Shown in pieces: positions 21,900 to 34,222 of a DNA stretch of 64,000 nucleotides. The notes beneath the pieces are model-generated. The model was not told where the DNA came from. It saw only the letters and a program-made list of their open reading frames with translations, and searched no databases. Within the stretch, counting starts at the first letter, position 1. Each line of letters opens with the position of its first letter. The translations under genes were made by a program, and so were the position numbers. This DNA comes from Ridgeia piscesae. Its lineage: Eukaryota; Annelida; Polychaeta; Sabellida; Siboglinidae. The stretch covers positions 77,501-141,500 of the forward strand of contig JAODUO010000982.1 of the NCBI GenBank assembly GCA_025642075.2, given 5' to 3'.

Positions 21900-24630
21900 G
21901 TGACTGTGAAAGGTCAACGATTAATTTTTGTGTGGCTGATTCAAATACTTGATGGAGGATGGAATGAAGGATGTAAGGGCTCGCTGGGTTTTTACTGTTG
22001 GCATTCTGTACCTCCTTCCAGAGGGGAGAAGGTCGTAATGGTCGTGTAAGAAGTGGGTGGGGTCAGATAAGATTGTGGTTGCCATTTGCAGGCATCTGGC
22101 ATCGCGTGTACAGCACATAGCGATTTTGCAAGAAATGTTGTATATTCTGTTTATTGTTTTCTTAGTTTATGACTGGGATATTTCCCCACCTGCAAACAAG
22201 ACTGAACGGCATAAAACGTTTTACCAGTGAATCGTGGAACACAAATAAAACGTTTCTGTCTATTTGCAAGGCATTGAGTTTTCTCAGGTAGTACCATCTT
22301 TGCTGGCCTTTCTTATATAGGCTCAATGTATTATCATCCCACCTTAGTTTGTCATCGATTGTTGTACCCAGATATTCATAGGAATGCACACTTTCTATGT
22401 GTTGCCCATTGATGTTGATAGGGATGGGGTGATGTACTCCTGATCGGAAGCCTATTACAAGTTCCTTGGTTTTGACAACATTTAACTGTAGGCGGTTGGC
22501 TACACACCATGACACAAAGTGATCTATGTCACTTCCGAAATCAGTTTCGTCGTCACACAGCAGACCGACAAAAGCAATGTCGCCTGCATACTTAAGTAGT
22601 GATTGTTTGAGTTTGCACTTCTGCATGAATTAGTGTACATGGTATACAAAAATGGCGACAGTACACACCCTTGAGGAGCTCCGGTGGAGATAGACACATG
22701 CGACGAACACACGCCACTGACATTCACATACTGTGAGCGGTTCGTAAGGAAACTGTGTACAAGCATGACAAATTGTTTACCAAAACCAAAATCAATAAGT
22801 TTTCTTATCATCAAATGCGGCTGGATTTTGTTAAATGCTGACGAAAAGTAAACGAATAGTATTCTGACATACGAGCCTCGACGTTCAAGGTGCTCAAGAA
22901 TGACATTTAACATTGACAAGGTGGCGTATTCAACACTATGTTTAGTTCTGTAAGCAAATTGCAACGGGTCAAGTAGATGTTCAACCTGGGGTAACATATA
23001 TTTCAGCATTATTCTCTCGAATGATTTCATCAGCACCAATGTGAGAGCGATAGGTATATAATCATTAAGAAGAACAGGGTTATGCTTCTTAGGTATTGGC
23101 ACAATCTCTGCGGTTTTCCACTGGAGCGGAATCTCACCCAGTTGAACACATAGTTGGAACTTGCAATTGCAATTGCAGATGACATATCTTAATTAGCTTT
23201 CCCGTTATTTTGTCAGGGCCAGCAGCTTAATTTACTTTCACATTCTTAAAACACTGGCTACATCACCTCTTGGTATATCGAACGTGTGCTCTGGTAGTAA
23301 ATTAACATATTGGAAAGTCATTACAGTCGAAATGGCTGTAAAAGGTGTTCAGATCGTTAGCAAATTCGGTGGAGTTCGAAGCAGAGCAGCGTTTCTTCGA
23401 TTTGTTACAACCAAGGATTGACGCGACGCTGTGCCATGCTTGCGTAGTGTTGTTCTGCTTAAATTGCGCCTGTATCTTATTTTTGCAGTCTTCTTTACAC
23501 TTCCTTACACAATCTTTTAGTTCTGCGTGAGCGATCTTTAATGACATTCTATCACCTGTCTGAAATGAATATTGCTTGGCTTTCAACAATTTCTTTACCT
23601 CTTTAGTCACCCATCGGAAACGTTGCTGGACGAATCATAAAAGGTGTCCCAGATAGTACATTCAAAGCAGCTACGCAGTTTGGCAGTACCGTCATTATTC
23701 CAAACGGTTACAGTTTTTTAGAATTGCTCCAGTTTTCAGCACTGATTTGTAGGTTGGAAGTAACTGGATAATGTTGTGTTCGGATGTTCCTAACGGTGGA
23801 TTGGAGAGAGATTTGTATACGTTCTTGATATTACAGTAGCACAGGGCGCTAGTGTTGTTGCCGCGTATCGTACAAGTTACGTATTGTTTGTAAGTCGGAA
23901 TATAAGTTCGTAAACTGCAACCGTTGAAGTCGCCGAGAAGTAATTTAGCCGCACTGGATGATAAGTTGTCAAGTTCGTTCCTGTGTTGTGTTATCGTTTC
24001 AGCAGCTACGGTGTAATGTGCGCTTGGAGGCATATACACAAGCACGGCAAATATTGTGCTAAATTCACGTGGCAGGTAGAAAGGCCAACAGGCAATGGAT
24101 AACAGTTCAATGTCCGAAGTGCATTAAATCCGTTTAGCAGTGTTTGTTCAGCCCTTACGGGAGCACCAAACCCGTCAACATGCACGTGCCAGCTGGCGAT
24201 CGTATCGTCCAGCCACATTTCTGAGAAGCAAAGCAAATTTGCGTCACGGTATTCGGTAAGAAACTTGACGATGGCATGTAGTTCGTCCATTCTGCTTCGT
24301 AGCGATAGAACGTTCCCGAGAATCACACCGGGTAGAGGCGGCCTCGTCGATCGGCGGCGAAAGCGTTGACGGACGCCCCTTCGTCGCCCTCTCTTTCGTA
24401 GTCGGTGCCTTCTCACCGTATTGCGGGCACACTCGCATTCAGGTGGCAGTTCGGCGGCAAACGACGGCTGAGGTGAAGCCGACCGTGGCCGTAGTGACAA
24501 CAATAGTTCGCGCGCGTAACGCAGGTATTGTCCGCCATTGTTGTGGTCATTCTGGTCACCAAAGCCGATACCGAACAAGGTTCCCAGCACAGTCAGTATG
24601 ATGATACATGTTATAATTTGCGACATGACG
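21900..24630 (-). mobile_element. Non-LTR retrotransposon, nearly full-length but dead
   Basis: On the minus strand the endonuclease comes first: RPPLPGVILGNVLSLRS and MDELHAIVKFL near 24240-24330, LLGDFNGCSLRT near 23910-23945, and PLGTSEHNIIQL near 23760-23800. A linker region with KEDCKNKIQAQFK follows (near 23480). The reverse transcriptase reads NDYIPIALTLVLMKSFERI (about 23010-23065), then STGAPQGCVLSPFLYTMY (about 22640-22700). The catalytic box is YAGD at 22579-22590 instead of YADD, which removes a metal-binding aspartate. The C-terminal parts are YEYLGTTIDDKLRWD (about 22340-22385) and LLPSGRRYRMPTVKTQRALTSFIP (about 21970-22040). Frameshifts separate five open pieces. The N-terminus has a hydrophobic start (MSQIITCIIILTVLG). 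Jockey/CR1/L2-like; clade not certain. Confidence 0.88.
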
Positions 24631-24763
24631 ATGGTCCACAGTAACTTACTTCATTGGTGATGCTTCCTTACAGACGTAAAACAGTAAAGAAAACTCTGAT
24701 TAGACTGAGATTATGCAGAGCCCTTCCAAAATGCGGGTCGCTAACGTGCAGCGCCACCTAGAC

Positions 24764-26793
24764 TAGTGGTGGTTCGATATTCGATATATCGAAGTATCGC
24801 GATATTTACGAAACTTCGATACCGATACTTAGTGATATCGCGATACTTCGATAGTTTTGATATCGAACGCCCACTGTTCGATACCTTCGATACTTTCGAT
24901 ACCTTCGATACCGTCGATACATTCGATACCTTCGATACCGTCGATACCGTCGATACCGTCGATACCTCGACATCGAGTCATTCGACGACGTCGATGCGAA
25001 GGCGCAACATCGTTGTCGATGACGTCGTTTCGTTGTTAACGGGAGCTACCATATTCATACACTGCGCTTCGTTGCCTAACTTAGGCGTGGTTGTTTAAAA
25101 AATAATACAACAGCAATTGTGCATTTTTTTCTAAAACTTTATTGTAGAGTTAGTCTATATAATAACGGTATTCTGTGCGCGATCTTAGTCTATGTCAGAC
25201 TTCGCTTAGCCTCGGTTATCCACACTAAGGTTCGTGACTATCTCGTTTGGTGGCACTACCGTACTAAGTACCACGCCATCTCTCTCCCTACTTTATTTAC
25301 GGCTACGCGTCCAAAAACACATCCTATAGTATTTTTAATAGAGTTTATTGCACACAATAGTATTTATGAAAATTGTTTAATAATAATATTATTAATATAA
25401 ATAATTATTCGAGCGCGATGCGCAAGCAAGCTGTGTTTATCCGGGTTCCGTTTGATGGCGCTGTTTTGCTGTTTGGTGGCAGAAGCGCCCCAAAATATAG
25501 CGGGGGAAATACATCAAATTTTACGAAACATGTCACTGTCCATCATTCAAGAAACTATCAAAACGTGAATGGTGATCTACTCTCATCGAAGGACACGTCG
25601 ACATCGATCGTCGTTGACAACATCGCAATGACTCGAGAATGTGTTCTATCGAAATGTTCGACAATAGCAGTGGACCTCTTGTTACAGTCGAAGGCGAAGC
25701 GAATCGCCATCGGTTGCCGAATTTACTACTGCGGCCCCAGCGTCAAGAAGTGACATACACGATGGGACTGATTGACGGTGATTATAAGCTTACTGCATCT
25801 ACTGTTGCTGGCGAAACAAGTTCACCACTTGCAGAGGCAGAGCCAGAGGTCGAGGGAGAAACCGACCTGTTCTTGAAAACAGATGCAAAAACATTATGGG
25901 GCTTGTTATTTGTACTTGATCATGTGGTAATTTAAGTTTTATATTAAAAAATATTGGTGTGACCTGGGAAGTACAATTGTAATTTTAATTAATATGTTTT
26001 TCTGTTATTAAGTAGTGTTATTTTATTGTAATAGTCTATACAGTTTTTATGTTGAATAACAATTATCTACATGATACAATTAATGTTTTTTTAAACAGGT
26101 ACAACAGTGAGTGTTCAGCTGTGTTGGCACTATTATAAGTGATATGTGTCTTTAACAATAAAACATTATTTGTATGTTATATTTCAGCTGTACTGGTAAC
26201 TTTAGGAAACACGATGACTTGACATTTTGAAATTAAGCTGCTATAGAGTGTATTTGCAAACAGCTGGGGTGACGGTCTGTTGTTAATTTAAAATAATTCA
26301 GTGCACTTAATGCATTTATTTGTCACTAGGTATTTTATTGCAGTTGTCTTTATTGTTTTCATATTATATTACAATTACTTTTTACTTTTACAACAGTAAT
26401 CAATTATATTGAAACTGTTGTTTATTTGAATAAAATGAAAATTGCATATTAATTATTGTTTGCATGACTACAACATCATTACATATTTCTCTATAAGTGA
26501 CAAATTGTGTGTGTTTCTGTGGCATTAGTCTAAGTGGATAGTGTGTTTCATAGGATATGTCTACTGTACTGAATTATACTTAAAAGGTAAATTTCGAGTA
26601 TCGAATAAAAATCTGGTATCGATTGATTTCGAAGAATTCTGGTATCGAACCAGCATTACTTCTGTTGCATATTGTTCTTCTACCGGGAACTGTGTTCTAT
26701 GTGAATATTAGACTTATAACGTAACTATCGAGTATCGAACAAAATTCAGGTATCGATCGGTATCGAACAAAACCTGGTATCGAACCAGCACTA
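24764..26793 (+). mobile_element. hAT-like DNA transposon with TCGATA-rich ends
   Basis: A 2,030-bp element bounded by inverted ends: TAGTGGTGGTTCGATATTCG at the left, and the reverse complement of the right end reads TAGTGCTGGTTCGATACC. The flanks ACCTAGAC (24756-24763) and ATCTAGAC (26794-26801) form an 8-bp target-site duplication with one mismatch; 8 bp is the hAT size. Both subterminal regions (24775-24990 and 26590-26790) are filled with palindromic TATCGATA-type repeats. Inside, near 25490-25545, a plus frame reads KYSGGNTSNFTKHVTVHH, which resembles the BED zinc finger of hAT/ZBED proteins with its first cysteines lost. No hAT dimerisation region was found, so it is non-autonomous or decayed. 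Confidence 0.85.
25417..25935 (+). pseudogene. BED-finger-like transposase remnant
   Basis: Two overlapping plus frames inside the hAT element. The first (from about 25417) carries the BED-like KYSGGNTSNFTKHVTVHH but lacks the CxxC expected about 10 residues earlier. The second (25639-25935) continues with an acidic stretch (EAEPEVEGETDLF) and ends LWGLLFVLDHVVI. I cannot assign the second part. It is most likely the N-terminal relic of a transposase. Confidence 0.45.
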
Positions 26794-26801
26794 ATCTAGA
26801 C

Positions 26802-27328
26802 CTGGATGACAGTTGTAGCTTCCATTAGACGAGTAGATGACCGAGACCGAGTGTACTGTAAATGACTGTGTTCATGTTTTATTTTAGAGGTAAGGGCCTA
26901 CAATCCAAACTACTTAGCCCAGCCCAGGTGTTTACACCGCGGGCCTTTCATCAACGGTTCTGTTGGGATTACAATGAAGAGTTACTTATACTTTTGTCGA
27001 ATAAATTAAAATATATTATGGCTTATACATCGACACGGATTATGGCGTGTGATTTGCATTTCAAAACACGTCTCTTTTTTTTGACACGTTTTAATTTAAT
27101 ATAAATAACTTTGTTGCAGTGTTGTATTGCTAATTACATATTATAAACATAACTTGTAGCTGATAACAATTATAAATAATCCACGACATAACCATAAAGA
27201 CACAGAAACCATTGCGAGCTGCAGCAGAAACCGAATTAGTAGGTGTCTAGTTGTACTAGTAGCATATTGAAATTGCCAGCCCAGACAGCAATTTGATTGG
27301 TGATAGATTCAATATTTATGTGCATTAC
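26802..27328. other. Spacer between the hAT element and the first exon
   Basis: No exon was seen. The string GGATGACAGTTGTAGCTTCC occurs here (about 26803) and again at about 27590, on the two sides of the signal-peptide exon. Confidence 0.4.
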
Positions 27329-27407
27329 CTTCCTTAGGCAGCTTAGGTTTGAAATATTCCAAAGAGGTCATGACGAGACAAGCGCATATGAACAAAAACG
27401 TAATCAT
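27329..27407 (-). CDS. Signal-peptide first coding exon
   Basis: ATG at 27405-27407 opens 26 residues that begin MITFLFICACLVMTSLEYFK, then PKLPKE, and end with a phase-1 donor GTAATG below 27329. The hydrophobic core TFLFICACLVM followed by small polar residues (MTS) is a typical signal peptide. The frame stays open upstream to about 27521, but an in-frame TAG lies there and no start is needed further up; that part is probably 5' UTR. I chose this ATG because it sits directly before the hydrophobic core. The donor phase fits the kringle exon at 21208, giving KLPKE-D-ADPAECL. If so, the minus-strand gene encodes a secreted or membrane protein starting with a kringle. The LINE and hAT at 21.9-26.8 kb would lie in its first intron. 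Confidence 0.6.
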
Positions 27408-29220
27408 ATCATTTTCGAATGCGACCACACCAGCTAGGATATCCAAGTTGTACAGTTTCGTCGGTTTGTCATTTTCCGGTGTCAAGTGAAACGTTGTGTC
27501 GAACAAAAACTGCAACAGGGCCTATAAGTAAGACTCCGCGCGACTAGAGCTGGTTGGGGACTAGACACAAGAATAATATTCTAACGATGGATGACAGTTG
27601 TAGCTTCCGACTGATGAATACTATGAAAATTAGGTCATACATATATTGCGTTATGTTTTTTTATCTTAAAGGTCCAATTTAATGTTGGGTTGTTCACACT
27701 ATCATAGACATATAGTCAATGACAATGATCCGTCAGTCGAACACGCTCGCTATTCGAACCCTTAAGCCATATCGCTTGTAATTACCGCCATACAATGCGC
27801 AAAACAGGTACATTTGGCATCTATACAAACAATCAGATTGACAAAGAAGTTCAATGAAGTTAATGAACATACATTTTCAAAGTAAACAACTTATATTACA
27901 CGAAATATTCATTGGCCCTCGTTGCGTAATGGTCCCTGTGGGGAGTATTGCGTATTTAAAAACATCTACAAATAACTCAAAAGAGCGGAATATGCATAAA
28001 AATGGCAATTTTGTTCAGTTAATGTTGATTACATCTTGTAAGTCGGCCACTACCACGTTACCATTTAGAATTTTTTTCGCGCGACATCGTCTCAAAGGGG
28101 TATATTTTTTAAAGTATTTCGCCCCAATTTACCTTTTTAGCAATTTATTTACACAACTTGAATCAAATAAGTTAATATATTTTGAATATCGGTTTATACT
28201 TTGCAAATGTTTCTTCATATATTGGAAAAATCGGCATGTTTTGATTCATGTGTTCGACTCGCGGGCTGGCCAGTATTGATTTACGTAGCGAAAAGAATAT
28301 ACACGACTTTAGGCCGTATGTATCTTTTATGGGATTTGCTGTGCGTTGCTGTTTCACAACAGTTCGATGACCATTTATATCTGACAAGTTGTCTAAATGC
28401 ACATACATGTAGCACATGTATACATGTGCCCCCAAACAGACTGCACCTCTCGAAAGATTCTTCATTATTAGTCAAGGTCGCCAAACACAAATACAGTATA
28501 TAGTCTATACTATAGTCTATAGCAAGGATTTTACGACACGAAGGTCTATCAAACATACCAAATAAGTCAAGATGACGATGAAAACGATAACTACAGACGA
28601 AAACAACGGCGACAACTTTGCATGCCGGAAACGTCTTGTTTACATGTATCATTGCGCATGTCTGACAGCGCTTTTCACTGGAATTCCCTTCGTCGAGGTA
28701 TAAACCAATCAGTTGATTGTTATTGACGAGACTCGCCAGGTCATTTTTCGTCTTTTGGTCCTTTTTATATTAAAATGGCATATTATGTGAAAATAAGTTG
28801 ATAGGTAGTTGAGGAAAACAATATATATATATATATATTGTATGGGGAATGCTGGTTTACTGGAAAACATTATTTTAAACATGGCGGAAGTCAGAATGCA
28901 ACTTTAAATTTACAACATGAATGTGGTGCAAGTTAAACTAATTAAAAGTAACGTAAAATATAAAAACGGGTTATATTATTTTCTGCACAGTCATTGCGAT
29001 GGGAGCTAAAATAGATAAAAGCATACACGTTGTGCCTAAACGTCCAGAGTGCCCAGCCTTCCCTTGAAATTGTCTAATGTCACCAATGTGACTATGTGCT
29101 ATGCAGCTGTTTTATTAGGCGGATACCAGCTGGAAAGAAGGAGTGCTTAAAGACACCAGTTCTGCAGTAGGGGATGTTAGCACAACCTGTGATATATTGG
29201 TCTTGGAAGATATGTCGGTT
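27408..29220. other. Upstream region of the minus-strand gene, no recognised gene
   Basis: Should include the 5' UTR and promoter of the exon at 27329-27407; no clear TATA box or initiator stood out. Weak frames occur around 28200-28660 on both strands (for instance a plus ATG at 28572, open to a GTATAA at 28698), with no domain. A short TA tract is at 28821-28840. Confidence 0.4.
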
Positions 29221-29229
29221 TTATGATAC

Positions 29230-29480
29230 ACGGTATACGATGGTTTGCTTGGCGAAGGTCCTTCGATGTTGGATGAATTTCCAGCCAAGATCCTGGATCA
29301 CTGCGATGGTGGTCTTGTAGTCCACAGTTACATATTTTGCAGTCCGCCGCTGGACGGCTTCTAGCAGTGCAATGTTAACTACCTTTCTAAAATGTAACAT
29401 CCTAACAAAAGTTGGAAAGCTACATGTTACACCCGGTTTAACGACGATTGTTTTTTGCCGGAAAAAAAGACAAGTACGCA
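29230..29480 (-). mobile_element. LINE C-terminal fragment
   Basis: The minus strand reads LLEAVQRRTAKYVTVDY near 29312-29362, then VIQDLGWKFIQHRRTFAKQ. This is the conserved LExVQRRAARFV...LGWxxLExRRxxA block after the reverse transcriptase of CR1/Jockey-type LINEs. No other part of the element is present. Confidence 0.8.
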
Positions 29481-31085
29481 TTTTAAAATTAAAATGACTG
29501 TGCATACTAGTTAAACTATTGACACATTACATAAAATAAATGGATTGGCGATGGGCAAAACGAAATTGGGAAGCTTTAATATTCGGACATCGGACTAGAT
29601 AATATATTTTGACGCTTAATTCTTGTTATCAGCGCTTTACGACGAGTAAGAGAATCGCCATCCATTATAGCCTTTTGTTGATACAACATTTCAAGTGACA
29701 CCATCATTTCGGGTGGAAAGTGTTAAAACGAAGACGGTTTCGTACGTGTTCAGATGACATGACCATTTATTTGTTAATGGATTCTTTGTTCATAATTGCA
29801 CCGTTGTGCCTATCCAATGATTATGAAGGATCAGATCGTAAGTCATATTAGTAATAAGTGAGGGGGTTTTCTTAACGTTTTTGCATCGCCGCATCCATAG
29901 TCCCAGGCAAGGGCGCAAAGCTAAAGGTCCACTTTCCGACATGAAAAACAGCGCTATGGCTATGTTTAAATGGATAGTCCAGTCAGTGAGAAGTTCACAG
30001 CATTAATCTATATGCGTATACTATATTAGTTGGGTATGGCTATGGCGCAGAAAGGTCCGTAACATATAATTAAGTAGATTATAATTACAGTAGTAAACGT
30101 GTGTATTTTGACTCAAGGCGTTGCCATCTTGGTACACATAAGCCGCCTACGTCACTCGCGCAAGTTTGCTGACTTCCCTCTTTCTACGTCTTTAGAGTGG
30201 ACAGTATTATGGGGACTCGAATTAGTACATTGGTTTATTTTATAGCATATAATTGTTTCAACAAACATGCCGCTATGAAGAAAGGGGTGTTTTTTCGCAC
30301 GGCTCTTACTCTGTCATACACCAGACACCGACAATCACGATGCTAATGTCCGTGTCTGCAGGAACATTTCACGGAGGATTGTTTTTTTAAATGCAAGCAA
30401 ACGATTGATAGAAGGCGCTATAATAATAATAATAATAACAACAATAACAATAACAATAACAATAACAATAACAATAACAATAACAATAACAATAACAATA
30501 ACAATAACAAAAACAAAAATAATAATAATGATTATTATTATTATAACGTATTTCTTATACAGCGCCCTATCCAAATAATTGTTTTGGGGCGCTTTACAAC
30601 GATTATTCCTAATTGAATTATAATATCAATAATAATAATAAATAAATACATAACGCTAATATAATACTACATTGATAACATGTGCATATGCTAATAAAGC
30701 AATCATGTTCCATTAAAATACCGACTTAAATAAGCACACAACTATACAGTGTATTAATAATAATAATAATAATAACATATCCCCAAGTTGTTTCCTTTCC
30801 AAAAATCCTCAACTCGGGGGCAGCTGTCAGAGAGGCGAGCGAAGTGTTCTGAAACTTGAAAGAAAGCTGGTTGGTTGCTTTCCGAATACGCCTAATATCC
30901 GTGCGTATTATATTAAATCCGGACGTACGTCAATTTTGCCGTCATAAATGTATCTTTACCCAAATCTGACATTAATTTGATCATTCAACATACGTTTTTA
31001 TAAATATTGCGTCTAACCGCAATTTGAAGCCGAAAAGTTACTAAGGTGAAATTGAGATGTGTCATTTTCTTTCTGGTGTTCCTGT
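29481..31085. other. Non-coding, microsatellite-bearing
   Basis: (AATAAC)n at about 30420-30510 flanked by AAT repeats. The following TATTTCTTATACAGCGCCCTATCC and GGGGCGCTTTACAAC (30548-30600) resemble the conserved end of a dispersed repeat seen again at 31125-31165. No gene was seen. Confidence 0.5.
30420..30540. repeat. (AATAAC)n microsatellite
   Basis: About 15 hexamer units with AAT and AAAAC borders; they give a spurious IVIVIV frame. Confidence 0.95.
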
Positions 31086-31089
31086 GACA

Positions 31090-31620
31090 AACCGGGAAAC
31101 ATAATAATAATAATAATAATTTTTATTTGTAAAGCGCCGAATATCCGGAAATAATTCCGCTCAGAGGCACATAAAATAGATTGTACCACATACATATTTA
31201 AAATATTTATAATCAGTTTAAACTTGCACGTAATGACGAAATGTTAAATGGTAATACATATATAATTAAATAAAGCTTATAAAAAATCCTAATTCATAAG
31301 GTAAACTTATCAGCAATAAATATAAAAAATTAAAAAATAAATAAATAATTAAATATATTAATAACTTAATAATAAAATAAGTAAACAAAATTGCAAAACT
31401 ATAATTACAGTTAAAATAAATTAATTATAAAATACCCTACAAGTAGTTTACAAATGCTGCCTTAAAAATATGTGTTTTAAGTTGGACTTAAAAACTTAAA
31501 GTGAGTCATTTAGGCGCAGACTGTCCGGTAGATCGTTCCATAGGCGCGGAGCCGTCACAGTAAAGCGACGCCAACAATATAGTCCGTCGGTAAATGTCAA
31601 ATAAGTCAATCTTGTCATGT
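31090..31620. repeat. Dispersed-repeat-like segment
   Basis: Starts with (AAT)n, then TTTTTATTTGTAAAGCGCCGAATATCC (split: TTTTTATTTG and TAAAGCGCCGAATATCC), and ends with GTAGATCGTTCCATAGGCGC near 31530-31560. A related AGCGCC motif is at 30562. Motifs of this form recur in interspersed repeats of many invertebrate genomes; the family is not identified. Confidence 0.45.
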
Positions 31621-31849
31621 GTTTGAGTATAATCTTGGCAACAGGTTTAAAAATCATCTAAATAGTACACAGAACTTAAAAACCCTTGTTGCCATTTTTG
31701 TATTTCGTCCCATAGTGATTTAGCGGCCAAATTGTATTTCGCCATACGTTAATAACAGTTTCATATAGGGAAATAACTGTGGTATATGGATATATGTTCT
31801 ATGGGGTAAGGGTTTCAAATAATTTTATTTTTTTGAATTTTCCGACTTA

Positions 31850-32205
31850 CGCGTCGGCATTTTTAAAGATGGCGGTCGTCAATACAAATGTCACAATATC
31901 TCAAAAAACTACATCACATTGAGCAGTAATATTGATGACATAGATAGTTATACACCAATGTACATTTTACCTTCATTACCATTCATATGTGCATCATTTT
32001 TTTAAGATGGAGTCCGGCTCAGCCATTTACTATATCTTAAGAACTATCTAATCTAGAACAAACAAGTTGATGGCAAGATGTAAGGTTTTTACATATGATT
32101 GTATTTGTTTGAACATTTATTGACTTTCAAATATTCACCATTTTGTAATATCCGCCATATTTTAAGATGGCGCCGGACCAAATCTCTAAAATTAATATAT
32201 CCATA
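31850..32205. repeat. Three diverged units of about 150 bp
   Basis: Units start at TTTTAAAGATGGCGG (31861), TTTTTTAAGATGGAGTCCGG (31998) and ATTTTAAGATGGCGCCGG (32158). The second and third also share CTTAAGAACTA and a GTTGATGxCAAxAT block. The third runs into the left arm of the foldback element. Confidence 0.65.
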
Positions 32206-34222
32206 GCTTAAGAACTACGTGGCTTACAGACCAAAGGTTGATGTCAAAATACATTGTTCTAGAAGTAATTATGTGATGTAATACTTTTGACTTATCCGTC
32301 ATTCTAATAGATTGCCCCAACAAACAGTATTATTTGTTATATTAAGAGAGCCTGTTATCCCTATGTCTTATGATCTACATATCATAGAACGTTGAAGCTG
32401 ATGTGGAAATATATGTTTGGAGGCAACGATTTAAAGATGGTTCTTAGATATTCTGTAAAACGGGCAGAGTCGGCCAATTCAAATATAGGTTTATTGATTT
32501 TAAAATTATGCCAAAGCGTAGTTTTGATATGACCAATATGGTATATCAAATTTTGATGATCAATATGGGCATCCACCCCCACCCAACCCCATCCAACATC
32601 GACTGAACTTGCACTGCATTGTGAAACGCATGTTTGCTTTTATGCATGAACATTGTCTTCTACAAACTGTCACCTGTCTTCTGGAAACGCAAAGTAGATG
32701 GAACAGAAAGATGGCTCAGAAACTGAGATTCTGAAGGCAACATTACTAACTAACATTTCTCTCACTATGCTAGCTATAACACGATCTTCAAAAGAAGATT
32801 TGACTTGAAAGCAATAATTGGCACTCACGAGTTTGTATACAGAAACTAGATGTTGATGGAGCCAAATAAATCGAGCCATCTAAAAGTGACAAAGTAACAC
32901 TTACTGGAGAATATTGCTCAGGCCAAAAGTGGCACAACCCCATAAGCTATTATATAAGTCTATCCAATAGAGATGCTGTGTCATAGTCGATGGAATGACA
33001 GCCTTGCAAGGTGTTGGTGGCTGTCAAGAACTTCATTAACTACAAAGACGATGAAAATCATATGTTAAGCTCATCCAATCAAAAGCTCGAGGTCATGACC
33101 AAGTGAAGGTTATCTTTGACAGTTATACGAAAGTATCATCACTGAAGGAATCAACACCGTGCAGAAACCATTCCAAGGGACTATGATCTAACATAGATAG
33201 ATAAGTAGATGATTCAACGTGCATCAGACTTCTATACCTGGCTCAAAATGTCTTCGACATGAGAACTGCTGAGAACCTAGTGACCGTGACACGCAAAGAT
33301 GTCAAGGCAAACTCCGAATGCCCTGTGTATAGAGTTGTGAGCAAACACAAAGAAGGAAACAGGCGCATGATTCAACATATTGTGGAAGTTGCAGAAACAT
33401 ACTAATTGTCTACCTATATTCCCAACACACTGATATCGTGCTCTTGGCTCTTCGCTGGGAGCCTCAATTGGGTACCAGCTTCACAGTATTTCTTCCATCT
33501 TCCGAACTGTACTTGCTGCACTGGCTGGATTTGCAGAAGGACAAGAACAGTCCACTTAAATAAGCAAGGACTGTGAAGAGTGCACACAATGATGTCATGA
33601 ATGGCTCTACATTACCCATGTGAAAAAGTCTTTTCAAATTACTGAGACATGAACAGGGATTAAACAAACTCCCACGGTGCATGGTTGGAAGATACAAGGC
33701 GAGCACATGTGCAGGCGAATGTTTGATCACGGGGTGTAGTCTTAGATTCAATCATCCCCAAATCTCTGGAGCCTGGATAGCACCAGCATGGTCGCCGATT
33801 GTTGTCAGTGCAAACGAAGTTAACACCAGATCCATAATTCCGTACTCGTTCTGGTTTGCAGCTGGTGGGGTGGGGGTGGATGGACATATAGGGAGTTTTC
33901 AATATGCCATGGCATAATTTTGAAATCAATCAACAAATGTTTGAATTGGCCATCTCTGTCCGTTTTACAGAATATCTAAGAGCCATCTATAAATCGCTGC
34001 CTCCAAACATCTATATTTCTACATCAGCTTCAAGGTTCAATGATACGTGGATCATAAGACATAGGGATATCAGGCTCTCTTATCATACAGAAATAATACT
34101 GTTTGGTGGAGCCGTCTATTAGAATGACGGATAAGTCAAAAGTAGTATAACACTTACTTACTTCTAATAATGTTGTACGTTGGCATCAACGTTTGGTCTC
34201 TAAACCACGTACTTCTTAAAGC
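32206..34222. mobile_element. Foldback-type element with about 380-bp inverted arms
   Basis: The left arm (about 32206-32590) is the imperfect reverse complement of the right arm (about 33845-34222). Shared blocks: GACTTATCCGTCATTCTAATAGA, broken here as GACTTATCCG and TCATTCTAATAGA (32289 left; 34108-34135 right); ATCCCTATGTCTTATGATC; GATATTCTGTAAAACGG; and a CCACCCCCACCC end. The spacer of about 1.25 kb has only broken frames, none recognised. The element may be a long-TIR transposon remnant or an inverted duplication. I could not fix the target-site duplication. Confidence 0.75.

Noticed and set aside
28281..28652. Minus frame starting MIHVNKTFPACK, and a plus MTMKTITTDENNG frame near 28572
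   Set aside because: Each has a start and a GT nearby, but phases do not fit the adjacent exons and no domain is visible.
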